Of a DNA stretch of 56,757 nucleotides, positions 26,501-36,746 are shown one piece after another. Under the pieces are notes generated by a model, which worked only from the letters and a program-made list of their open reading frames with translations, made no database searches and was not told where the DNA came from. The stretch comes from Saccoglossus kowalevskii (Eukaryota > Hemichordata > Enteropneusta > Harrimaniidae), in contig NW_003140825.1 in NCBI RefSeq assembly GCF_000003605.2, forward strand, positions 107,421 to 164,177, read 5' to 3'. Within the stretch, counting starts at the first letter, position 1, and the number at the start of each line of letters is the position of its first letter. The translations under genes and the position numbers were made by a program.

Positions 26501-28461
26501 ATTTTTTCCATAATTTTGTTAATTTTTTGGATCATATGTACATAGTTTCCCTTTGGCTACATATCCTGATCTACTTTTTTGTAAAAGGTGGCAAAATTTG
26601 GTTTTGTCGTTAAAAGTGTTAAGCTGTAAATTTATAAAACTCTACTTATACCCTTGAAGAAATATCAGCTGGGGAGTGTTTTCATTCTTTTGATGGAGAC
26701 CACACAAGTCTACCGTTATGTAACCGCTATCATTTAACAGAAATCCATAGTGTACTTCTGAAAATTGGAGGAATTTGGTTTTAAGTTCATCATAAAGTAG
26801 ATTTTCAATCTTGATAAAATTAATGTTTTATTCTCGCTTCTAATGCTTTCATACAGAGTAGAAAGTATGGCGATTCAGCCCACAGATTCCCAAATCCCCA
26901 AATCCGTAGTCATGCTGATTCTTAAATTGTTAATCGTACTGCATAATTTGTTCATTTTCATCACGAGAATGGACAAGAAATTGACATAACTATATATTTT
27001 AGAATGTGCATATGGGAGTCTTAAAAATGACTGTTTTTGATGAGGATTGTTAAAGAATGAAGGTGAAATTAGCTGATGTCACATTCAGGAAATGAATCTG
27101 ACCATCAAGTGTGTTTTATGTTTTCTTATAAATCTATAAAACTAGTCTGTGAAATCAGATGAAGCCAATAAAAGTGATATTGAACATAATGTTCTATCCA
27201 TTATCAAGTTTATATCAAATGTGTGCCCATAATTTTATTATTATGACTAGTTTTAATGAGATATGCTTCCATATCAGGCATTTTTATCTCAAGTCAAGTA
27301 CTGCCCAATGGTCATTATTTTTTTTAATAAGTTTTACATATTCAGTCATGCATCTACGAGCAGATGATATCTTTATTTTCAGAGAAAATCCATTTTTCTT
27401 TCAATGGTTGTCCTTGCAGATTATAAGTATAGAATAAAACTGTCCATCTTTTTTAAGTTTACATATAATGTGTAAAAAAAATTGTTAATATAAGTGGTTC
27501 TCACCCACCATATGCAGGAGTGTATCCCTAGATTTACTGTTCTATATTTTATCATTTAGAATCCCACCAACATTGTTATTTTGACAGTCAAAGTAATCTT
27601 TTATCTCTTAATGTTTTCCACATTTTGTTTATTTTGATAGTGTCCCACTTTCTATGTGGCTGAGATATGAAATTATAAGAGAGGTGATAAATGGTTTATT
27701 TCTGTGATTTAGAAAATATGCCAAGGACTGATTTATGCATTCCATATGCTGTCGTTAAAACATATCTATATGCCGAAAGGCTTGCATTCAAAATTGTCAT
27801 GGAGTTGCAGATGTAAAGTATAAAAACAAAATTCCAGAAAGTTGTATGAATTTCAAAATGCCTTTTATTTAATTCTGAACAAAGTTTGTAATAATTAGTT
27901 GGTTTATAAAATTTTAGTATTCAGAAAAACATTTTATGAAATCTTAGTGATTTCATTCATTTGTCTGTTTTTGATAGAAAAATGAAAATATATATTGAGT
28001 AGTTTATTTTGTCTCAATATGTCAAAACCAGGCATTCATACAACCATAGGAGATTTAGGGAGTTGACAGTCCATTTACTGTCAGAAATACTGACCTAAAG
28101 AGCGAAAAACTGGAGAGGATTAAACAGTTTCCTTCCCGTGTTTACCAAGTATGGTTTTATAACCAATTTTGTGAAATTCAGTACCATTATTAGGATTTTT
28201 GCCGAGACCTATTGTTGCTATCAGGCTGTGCAGAATGTTTAATGGTGTGAAACAGTACCAAATTATCTTGTGCAAAACATATGGTAAAAGCCTACCATAT
28301 ACCTGTAATGTTTGACTGTTTTTGTACTGTAAGAGACCTGTGGGGGACACTTGACCCTATAGTTTAGAACAGCTTGTTTAATTGACCCATGTGAGCATCC
28401 TTTTTTACTATCAATGATTCTGCTAAACAAAAGATGACAATTTGATTGAGAAATAAACCTT

Positions 28462-28473
28462 ATGAATATTCAT
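28462..28473. promoter_or_regulatory. ATGAATATTCAT palindrome, copy 3
   Basis: Third exact copy of the POU-like 12-bp palindrome (others at 1367-1378 and 17149-17160). Confidence 0.25.
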
Positions 28474-28565
28474 CAGTTATGCAAGTTGAGATAGGTAATA
28501 GCATTGTGGTGAGAGGAGAATATAATTACATGTAATGTCATAGGTTTTGTTCTTGAAATAAAAAC

Positions 28566-28591
28566 CAGTGTTGGCACTATTCCCAACACTG
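28566..28591. other. Perfect 9-bp inverted repeat
   Basis: CAGTGTTGG, an 8-base loop, then CCAACACTG. The inner TTGGC..CCAA arrangement loosely resembles an NFI-type dyad. No further support. Confidence 0.3.
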
Positions 28592-31500
28592 TGCTCCAGA
28601 CTGTAACAACATTTGTGTACATTCATGCCACTCTCGCATCTACTTGCATATTTACAATGAAGTTTTTCATTCTTAGAGGTACGTACACATTTTTGTTGGT
28701 GAAATACTGCATCTTCACTGGTTCAAATTGTTGTATCCAAATTTCTTTTTCTTGTTTTTGTTTGACTGTACTCAAGGGGCAAGTCAGTGTAGCCGATAAA
28801 CATATATTTAATGCTAGCATGTTAAAGTTTCCTAAAGTTGAAAAGTTTAATCAATTGAATGTCTCGCACAGACTTTTACTGAGAATGGGTTACAATACAA
28901 GTCTGTGGTGGATTCCATCATACCGCTTCAATCATAAAAAACAAATCAAGTTTTTTCTCTTGGGTAGCATTCAACCTTTGTAGTTTTAACCTTTTATGTA
29001 CACAGGAATATGATATCTAAGTAAACATCAAAAATTGTGGATGGTTTTATTTGGTGTTTGATGCATAGATATTTATCATATGGTGTTATCATATGACAAC
29101 TTCGTATCATCTGGTTATCTCCTGTTTTTTTTTGTTTTTTTTATAAGTGAAAGGTCACATAGGTAATCCAAACTTTGTTAGGAGAATAAAAATAGTTTTT
29201 GTATTTTTTGGTGTCATTGATGAATACATTTCATTCATTGTTCTAAGTAATGGAATGTCATTTATAATGTTTTTTAAAATTTTTGTTACTTTGTCTGCTA
29301 ATTCAAAGTTGCGTATCACAATCCTTAGATTAATTGAGAATCAGCAAATACTTTTTGACAGGGTTGAATTAAGTCAGTAGTAACATGATTTTATAATTAA
29401 CAATTTTAATAGATACTTTCAAACAAATGAAAAACATGGAGAAATAAACTAAAAGATGCAACTATTTTAATTTTTTGCCTAAATAAAAAATAAAAATCAA
29501 TGTGGATTGATATCATGTGATCATTTCTTGTTCGGTGGTTGAATTGAGAAGAAAAAAAAATTACTGTCAGCAGAAATGAGGCTGTCTAGCTAATAGAAGA
29601 ATTACGGGTGCAGGGTAGTTGGCATATGTTCACCCTGGGTCAAGTAGGAAGTTAAGCAAATCCATATTTTCTTGTATAATATTTGTCATTCAATAGCAAA
29701 GTGGAAATGGAAAATCTTGTTTTTTTGACATGGAACTCTGGCATCCTGAGAGGAATACTAAGTACCGATATATCAGATGAGTTGGGTTTTGAGGTATGAA
29801 ACGGCTGAGGGTTTAATCTCGCTGCATTATATCAGACCAAACATTAAATTTGACAACATTGGTTTGTGGTGGCTGTCAGCATTTAAATGATGAAGAAAAG
29901 ATGTTTGTAAATTACTTCTCTCCTCACAAAAAAACGCATAATGGCTTTAAAAGCTTGGCAGTACATCCTGGGAAAGTTGACAATCTTGAACCACTGATCG
30001 GTCTATAAATTAATGTGCTATCAGAGATTTTAACTCTGCTTTTAAAAAGCTGTTTTTGGTCCAATAAACTGTGATTACTATTAATAACTGTAATTTTGAA
30101 TACACAAAACAAATAAATCTGTCTGCTGGTTGATGTGTGTAATTACCTCCTACCCATGGTAGTAGCTTTTGGCTATTTAGCCAGTTGAGTGGTGCCTGTA
30201 AAGATTGCGTAATTACTCTGTAATTTAGAGTCAACTAGATGTGATTTGAAACAGTGGGTTTTTGTGTCCAATAATCTCTATTACTAAAGTGAACTTTAAT
30301 GTTAGATGGACCACACTTGCGATAACTACCTCGACAAACAAAAGTGGGTTTTTAAAATTATTCTACGGGATGTTTTTTTTTAATCTCCCTCTGGGAATAG
30401 ACTGACGATTAATGTGGTACAAACGCACAATTGAAATTTTTTTTTTAAGCCTGTATTCTACCACATAGCGTAAATTTGTAAGATTATTACAACTCTGCAT
30501 TGCTTGCTAAACATTTATTGAAATGTGTCCACCTTATTCAGTTCTAAAATTACACATGACATATTTTCTTTCAAAGCCTTATATTTTCTGATTTTATAAA
30601 ATCTATTTGTTCTTTGTATTTTTTATGATAGTTGAGTAAATATTGAAAAGGTGAGGACATATGCGTGATGGCCTAACTAAGGTGGTGGCTCATCTTTCGT
30701 ATGTGCACTTAAATGCTCAATGTGAGAAGTCGTACACTCATGCAAGGATAAAAAATATGAAAATTGATTCCTGTAGAATGCACAAAGCATAAATGATTCA
30801 TTTATCAGTCAGCTATTACTTGCTGTATTCCTCTCTTCGATGCGTTCTAATCACCTTTCTTGAAAGCATTTCATCATTCTTCAAACAGGGGGGGGGGATT
30901 TCGTGTCTGAATTTGAAAACTGAAATCTACCGGTAATATTTTTTTTTTAACACTTTGCATATTTATATATTGCAAAGAAAAAGAAAATTGAAGCCTTTAA
31001 ACACAAACTGAATTTTGATCACTAAAAGCAATAATTAGTTGGGATTTATTCTAGTCGAGACGAATGGAAAATAAGTGAGTATCCAGACAACAAAGGAATC
31101 CATAGTTTAAAATCTGTCAGCTGGAACAGTTCGAAAACGATATTTTAACATCCTAAAAATTGTGTAGGAACAGCATCAACTAGACAGGTAGATAAAAGTA
31201 TTCAATTCATATGGGAAAATTCTCTTCTGTCTGCGATAGGTGAAGTCATCGTTGATGTTTACTGAGCTCGTCATTTTACAAAAATGTCGACTTTTTAAGG
31301 TTTTAATTTCCAATTCTTCGCCTTGGGCCAATTCAGATAAAAATGAAGACAATGCACATGATGCAACCTTCACAGGGTTGGTCTTTTAGGGCCTGTTTAT
31401 TCTCTAAGCCCCTAAAGTAACATTTTTATACCATCGTGCACTGATTGCTCCATTCAATATCAATTCTAATTACTTTTACAAAGATGCACACATTTCAATT

Positions 31501-32308
31501 TGAATACTATTTTCTTTTTATTCACAACTTAACTTTATCAAGATGCCATGGGGCATAGAAATATTCATCGAAATTACTCCGCGACTTGCGATTTCAATTT
31601 AAAAAGTCTGATTATTAAGGTCAAAATTTAGTGATCTTTATCTGGGAAAACAAAGACTGACCAGTAACCATACATTTTTACCAATAATTAGGGACTATAT
31701 AACCTTGCCTGGAGGGAAAGTCATTAGTGTAGGCAAAAGCTATGTAGATATGCTATATGGTTGTATAGTGAAAGGCTTTACATATTTTACCCCTGATTAA
31801 GTAGACTTCTTGTCTCTGTACTGTCTTCAGGCTCTGTCATTATGGCAGCATTTGCGTCTTGTGATGTTATACCTGTCATGAGTGAGGTCCAAGTAATTCT
31901 CAATTGTTATTGAGGAAATAGTTAAAATGCTTTGATTCTTGACTAATACATCCTAAACTTTGTATTAACAATTTCACTGACACTAAGGTGAAAACACAAA
32001 GCATTCTCGACACCAATAAACGCCAGTCAGTAGACACCTTGTAGTGTTGTTGTTTTTCTGGTCCATCTGAACTACATCATCCCTCCCCATATATTGAACA
32101 TATAAATTTATACCAATTTCTGTGTGAGAGGGGGTTTGTATTTATATACAGTTGTGATTTACGTTTTCATAATGCCTAAAAAGTTGAAAAAAATGACGCG
32201 TATACAACCAAAGATGTGCAGTTCAGATTTTTTAAGTAATGTATTGAACCATTGAAATTTTTAATACCTCCCATCTTGATGAAAAATGGCTTTTTGTTCA
32301 TTACAGAG

Positions 32309-32332
32309 GATGTCCCACATTCTCTGCGTTTG
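32309..32332 (+). CDS. sall: Candidate sall microexon 1 (24 or 26 nt)
   Basis: This is a short segment between an acceptor (tttttgttcattacagag) and a strong donor, TTTG|gtaagc at 32333. Two AGs lie two bases apart. The second AG gives 24 nt, keeping phase 1-1 and reading G-C-P-T-F-S-A-F. The first AG (exon 32307-32332) gives 26 nt, reads E-D-V-P-H-S-L-R-L, and shifts the frame. It is the weakest of the five candidates because the frame-preserving acceptor is the poorer choice. Nothing but splice-site form, length and position supports it. An included frame-preserving copy would add eight residues between the repression motif and the C2HC finger. Confidence 0.22.
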
Positions 32333-32961
32333 GTAAGCACTAACACTAATCGGTAATACCTTGTAGCTGCTTGCTTGCTAGTTAGATTCTTGCAACATCT
32401 CTTCTATCTAAAATCCTATACTAACAAAGTAGTCTCTTTAAAAATTACAAAAGCACCTGTTCTTTCTTCGGGTTTTATTCTCTGCCTATTTAAAATATCC
32501 AATTATAAACAATCCTGTTCTGCTACTTCCTTTTGTTTTTTCTGTGTAATTCTTTCTCTTTCTATGGGGTAAACTTTAATGGGTGTTCTATCTTGGTTTT
32601 GTTAGGTATGGAGATGAATAGGTTTCTGTACTTGTGATTGGCTGATATATTGACCGAGGTGACATTCCAACACTGTCACACATTCAAACATGCTGAGTCC
32701 CTTTTTATGCTTTTTAATGCCACCAAAGGTGAAAAGTAATTCAATTTTCTTCAAAAGGTGACGGTTTTATTAAGATTTTGACACAAATTATCAAAATATT
32801 ACCTAAAGTTGCTGATAATGTGTCCCATTTTTGATAAAATCTTGGCATTAAAAGTTTGAGTTTAATTTTCTCCACTCTTGAGTGTCGATACTTGATACAT
32901 TTTTACTAATATTTGTTACTTCATTCTCTTCCTTTCTTCGGCTTGTCTTTCTGACAAACAG

Positions 32962-32979
32962 GAGTTGAACATTCAGAAG
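32962..32979 (+). CDS. sall: Candidate sall microexon 2 (18 nt)
   Basis: A strong pyrimidine-rich tract (tctcttcctttcttcggcttgtctttctgacaaacag) precedes an 18-nt segment that ends AGAAG|gtaagc, a near-ideal donor. Read in phase 1 after exon 1, it encodes G-V-E-H-S-E with no stop and returns to phase 1, so its inclusion adds six residues without changing the frame. CU-rich sequence upstream is the kind bound by PTB-type repressors, which often control alternative exons. Splice-site quality is among the best in the intron outside the two main exons. No homology can be used at this length, so transcript evidence is decisive. Confidence 0.42.
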
Positions 32980-33809
32980 GTAAGCATCGAGATTGAGAAT
33001 CAAGAGAGGTATCTTCTCTCGTCTGTTTGTCTCCATCCTGAGCCATACATCATTTATTGACATGTAATAACATCCCACTCATCTGTGTGAAACTGTACTA
33101 TATCAACATCTCAAAGTTTGAATTTTGAAGACGTTGATTTGCATGTCTTAACAGAGAATCACAGCAGGTCGTTTTTAATTTGACAGGCTTGTTTCAAGTC
33201 ACTGACAAGCATCTCTGCTTCTCTCTGTGTACTTTACATGAAATCTGTCAAAGTTCTGAGCTCTCCATTTCCACCACTCTTTGACCCCCTCCCCCTTATG
33301 AACATACATCCCACCCTCCCATTCTGCCTACCTGCTCATAAGGTCCTTATTCATCAAGTAATCACTGCATGCTACTATGTAAATAGGCTAATTAATTACA
33401 GAAATGGTATCTGTATGATAAAAAAGTAAAAGTAGCTGAATAACCACACAATTAAAGTCACCATATACAATGCTGTCATCCCAGTTGTTTTAATCCCCCT
33501 TTCATGTAAAACTTTGCACCAATTTAATTATTCCTTGCTTGCATCCTACCTATTGTTGTGATGATTACATTGAATTCCTTGATTACGCTATTGTTATATT
33601 GAATGTTGGCAACCTAGACTTTACTTTTCCCATACATAGTCCTAATTCTTTTCATCAACATCAATAGGGGTATTTATCACCATATTTCTATGCATGACCA
33701 CCTTAGAGAAAGTTCTCATAATTTAACATTGTTTTGATGCGTGTGGGAATGGACAACATGGTTTGATCATGACTAATATATTCTTTTGTTCTGTTCACTT
33801 CAAAAGCAG

Positions 33810-33833
33810 AAGTTATTGACGAAAAAACCATAG
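33810..33833 (+). CDS. sall: Candidate sall microexon 3 (24 nt)
   Basis: An acceptor (cttttgttctgttcacttcaaaagcag) is followed by 24 nt and the strong donor ATAG|gtatgt at 33834. In phase 1 the segment reads E-V-I-D-E-K-T-I and closes in phase 1; in phase 0 it would end in a TAG stop. The peptide is charged and hydrophilic, like the linker encoded around the exon 1/exon 2 junction. It would add eight residues. The first residues (E-V) match those of the 33-nt candidate at 34967, because both begin AAGTT. Support is limited to splice sites, phase and clustering with similar candidates. Confidence 0.4.
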   Translation, partial: KLLTKKP

Positions 33834-34032
33834 GTATGTGTCATAAAAGGAAAAGAACACTTTCCTTCAGACTTTTTATTCTCGTGTTATGACCTTTAAA
33901 AAAACAAGATTTATTTGATCGCTAATAATGTCAACAAAAGTAAATTCTTTCAGTAGGCTTTATGAAACCTTGATAAATACAGATTCTATGCTTAAGACCA
34001 ATTCACTTTCATAAATTTGTGGTTGTTGTGGA

Positions 34033-34046
34033 GACTCCATAGCAAC
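34033..34046. promoter_or_regulatory. Weak X-box-like site
   Basis: GACTCCATAGCAAC has a perfect right half (AGCAAC) and a poor left half with two mismatches. It is noted because it lies within 1 kb of two better X-box-like sites at 34969 and 35028. Confidence 0.15.
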
Positions 34047-34203
34047 ATGACAACAACAGGACACTTATATTAGTTTGTGTTTGTTTTTTTATGTAGCATT
34101 TTTTCATTGTTATTTGTTACTATTCTACTTTATTTACTATATTCTTCTATACTTACTTATTACAAAACTTATATTTCTCTTCACTTTCTTTTTTTCTATA
34201 CAG

Positions 34204-34221
34204 CTTCACCAATCTTAACAG
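34204..34221 (+). CDS. sall: Candidate sall microexon 4 (18 nt)
   Basis: A long pyrimidine tract (atatttctcttcactttctttttttctatacag) leads into 18 nt that end AACAG|gtgcgt, a moderate donor. In phase 1 it reads A-S-P-I-L-T and stays in phase; in phase 0 it contains TAA. The acceptor is one of the strongest in the window. A 130-codon open frame at 34077-34469 runs through this position in another register and looks like chance. Inclusion would add six residues to the N-terminal linker. Confidence 0.38.
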
Positions 34222-34966
34222 GTGCGTCTTGTTTCAGACTTATTTTCTCTAATTTAAATGTTATTTTATTTAAAAAACACTTCAGCGGTAAACTTTCAAT
34301 GTTCAAAGGATGTAGAAAAATAAAATTAAAGAGGCATACATTTAGTCGCCATAAAATGCGATATTTAGTACTTGAAAATTTTTTAACTCTTATTGATAGA
34401 GGCAGTAAATTCCTTTGTGCTTGGCAGATTTCTGCCAGACTTTCACTCGACTACATTATGATACTGTAAACAATTTTTTTTTAAATAAACAAATTTTGAA
34501 ATGATTTACAAAAATTCCATTATTTCCTGTCAAACTAATAGTTGTCCCATTTCATTACAAAAATTGACTCACCAAATCATTTGTACTATCAATTGTTTTA
34601 GAGTACATCCAAACAGTTTGAAGATAATTTTCCCCTTTCATATGATCATTAATTAGACTCTTATCTACTATCTTCAATCTTTGACATCAATCTTTTCTGT
34701 AATTACATTATATATTTCTCCTAACAATTGGTCACTGACCTTCAATCAAAATTATTTAGTATCTTTATTGCATCAGTGCATTTCAGAATTATGGTCCTAA
34801 CACTCTTTTATTAGCTTTTATGACTACCAGGGTCATATTATTCATAATCATAAATAATTTCCCCTGATCGGTATAAATTCTTTACTTTCTGTTTTCAACT
34901 AAATCACCCTGTTTCTGTTATTTACACTCTTTCCTTTCCTTTTTCTCTTTCCTTTATTCTATCCAG

Positions 34967-34999
34967 AAGTTGCCATGGAAACAACAGGTGATGGAAATG
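34967..34999 (+). CDS. sall: Candidate sall microexon 5 (33 nt)
   Basis: An almost uninterrupted pyrimidine run of about 35 bases (ttcctttcctttttctct and onward, ending tatccag) is followed by 33 nt and the strong donor AATG|gtaaga at 35000. In phase 1 it reads E-V-A-M-E-T-T-G-D-G-N and rejoins exon 2 as G-S-R-N. The result looks like a natural acidic, flexible linker. The segment also contains GTTGCCATGGAAAC (34969-34982), close to an RFX X-box, so constraint on this sequence could be regulatory instead of coding. The acceptor tract makes it the best of the five candidates, with that caveat. Confidence 0.43.
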
Positions 35000-35041
35000 G
35001 TAAGAATCTTTCTTCTTTTTCTTTTGTGTTGTCATGGTAAC
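34969..35041. promoter_or_regulatory. Two X-box-like sites 45 bp apart
   Basis: GTTGCCATGGAAAC (34969-34982) and GTTGTCATGGTAAC (35028-35041) each differ from GTNRCC-AT-RGYAAC at one position. The first lies inside the 33-nt candidate exon, the second just downstream of its donor. Paired X-boxes in an intron of a developmental gene suggest an enhancer. Confidence 0.3.
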
Positions 35042-35777
35042 CGTTTGTCATATTTTCTAGCATAAATGTTAAAAACATGAGAATTGTATCAATATTTTGA
35101 ATGAGTATTAAATATATGTAACCAAATATTGCCTGAAGGAAATGTAATTTAGCATCAGTGAAAATATGACTTGTCCTAAAATTAGTATTCTAAATGTTTC
35201 TCGGTAGAATTGAAAAACAAGATGTATATAGTTTTAGTTTTCATGTTAACGAAAAATGATCCTGCTGAAATTGATGTGACATAATGTCTTGGATTCCCTC
35301 TGAAAATGCTCTTGGCAAAACTGATTATAAAAGATGAGGAAAGTATCCATTTACTAAGAGGAAATAGGCTTGTTGAACCAGAAATAATTACGTTCTTGTG
35401 TAAGGTCAGAATAGAAAACAATACTTAAAACCAGCTTTTTGGGTTGTTTTTTTTTTTCTGAGGGGGAGGGGTGCGTATGACATTCTGTGTTACAGTGATG
35501 CAGTTTTGCTTTAAATACTAAGTATTATTATGATTAGAACTATTGTGGGATTTTGTGAGAGTGATGATGTATGTATCTTGTTGCATCAAAGCTACCGATA
35601 TACATTATTCTGAGGGAACTAGGACTGCATTTTGTTGTATTTTTTCTTGGGAGGGAGAGAAGGGGGATGGTGGTCATTATACAGTACAGTATAAAGCAAT
35701 ACATTTTTCTTGTGTGACTAGGACTAACTTTTTTCAATCCTTATCTTTGTTATCCCCATTCAATGTCATATTTTTTT
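35042..35777. other. Intron segment, nothing recognised
   Basis: AT-rich intronic DNA between the X-box pair and the inverted-repeat element. Short open frames on both strands at 35540-35779 lack any recognisable domain. Confidence 0.5.
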
Positions 35778-36475
35778 AGCTCCGCTGTTGACTTTGTTGA
35801 GCGGAGCTTATCATATGAGTGATTGTCCGTCGTCGTCCGTGTCAATGTTTTACTTTTTCGACTTCTTCTTGAAAACTACAAGCCTGAATGCTTTGATACT
35901 TGGTGAATATGTACCTTGGGTAGACCTCTCTCAGATTTGTTCATTTCATGATCATATCTTCAATTCTCTAATTTTGGTGAATATTTTTGTCATTTTTGGT
36001 AAAAAGTGATATTTTCGACTTGTTAAAAACCGCAAGTTCAATTGCTTTGATATGACATATATAGGTACTACATGTGGACCTCTCTCAGATTTGTTCATTT
36101 TGTAATGATATCTTTAATTCTCTAATTTTGGTAAATATTTTTGTCATTTTTGGTAAAAAGTGATATTTTCGACTTCTTGTTAAAAACCGCAAGTCCAATT
36201 GCTTTGATATTGCATATATAGGTACTACATGTGGACCACTCTCAAATTTGTTCATTTCATGATGATATCTTCAATTCTCTAATTTTGATGAATATTTTTG
36301 GTGAAAGTGATATTTTCTTCTTGTTAAAAACCACAATCATTTATGGTTAAAAATTATATTTTTGAATTCTTGTTGAAAACAGCAAGTCCCATTGCATTGA
36401 TACTATGCGTATTGTTCATTTTCTAATGATATCTTCTGTTCTTTAATTGAAATGTGCATTGCTAACAGCGGAGCT
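35778..36475. mobile_element. Non-autonomous element with 12-bp TIRs
   Basis: AGCTCCGCTGTT at 35778-35789 and its exact reverse complement AACAGCGGAGCT at 36464-36475 bound about 700 bp. Just inside the left end, AGCGGAGCT (35800-35808) pairs with the left terminus to make a hairpin, followed by a CGTC-rich stretch (gtccgtcgtcgtccgtg). The interior is about four diverged copies of a roughly 155-bp unit; the anchor TTGTTCATT recurs near 35937, 36091, 36247 and 36412, with shared blocks such as ttctctaattttggt and gtgatattttcgac. It has no transposase gene. I see no convincing target-site duplication. A hairpin, CAGCCgagaGGCTG (36480-36493), follows the right end and may belong to the element. 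The class is uncertain. Confidence 0.6.
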
Positions 36476-36479
36476 ATCT

Positions 36480-36493
36480 CAGCCGAGAGGCTG
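36480..36493. other. Small GC-rich hairpin next to the TIR element
   Basis: CAGCC, loop GAGA, GGCTG: a perfect five-pair stem in an AT-rich setting, four bases beyond the right inverted repeat. Helitrons carry such a hairpin near the 3' end, but the expected CTRR end is not seen here. Confidence 0.3.
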
Positions 36494-36592
36494 CTTGTTT
36501 AATGTGGGTTGAATCAAGATTTTGCGAAAAATGATAAATATCCAAATAGTCCATGTGTTGTCTGAGCATAAACTTATCTTTGTTCTTCTACA

Positions 36593-36746
36593 TTTTTGGT
36601 AGTATAGAAAAATCATTTGGAAAAAAAAGGTTTTTGGAATATAGAAAAGGCATTTGAAAAAAAAGGTTTTTGGCAATATAAAAAAAATTTTTGCAAAAGA
36701 AAAATGTTTTTTGGCAGTATGGAATTATCATTTGAAAAAAAAAAGG
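36593..36746. repeat. Four-copy tandem repeat, 36-40 bp unit
   Basis: Copies lie at about 36593-36630, 36631-36666, 36667-36706 and 36707-36746. Each starts TTTTTGG, continues with an ATA-rich block and CATTTG-like motif, and ends in a run of A then GG or TG. Minus-strand open frames here are repetitive (KTFFFQM-like) only because of this repeat. Confidence 0.7.

Larger units (their letters stand above)
21331..32300. other. Intron segment, mostly featureless
   Basis: AT-rich intronic DNA. Two stem-loops and a POU-like palindrome are listed separately. The open frames at 25497-25883 (-) and 28591-28983 (+), 128 and 130 codons, show no family I recognise and no exon-like boundaries. Confidence 0.5.

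Noticed and set aside
28591-28983. 130-codon + strand frame in intron 1
   Set aside because: The product has no recognisable domain. The length is compatible with chance among many frames in 57 kb.
31055-31074. 20-nt segment with tattctag acceptor and gtgagt donor
   Set aside because: Its length is not divisible by three and it contains TAA in the needed phase.
35382-35399. 18-nt segment with gtaagg donor, open in phase 1
   Set aside because: Its upstream sequence is purine-rich, with no pyrimidine tract. It is useful as an example of a chance splice-like pair near the candidate array.
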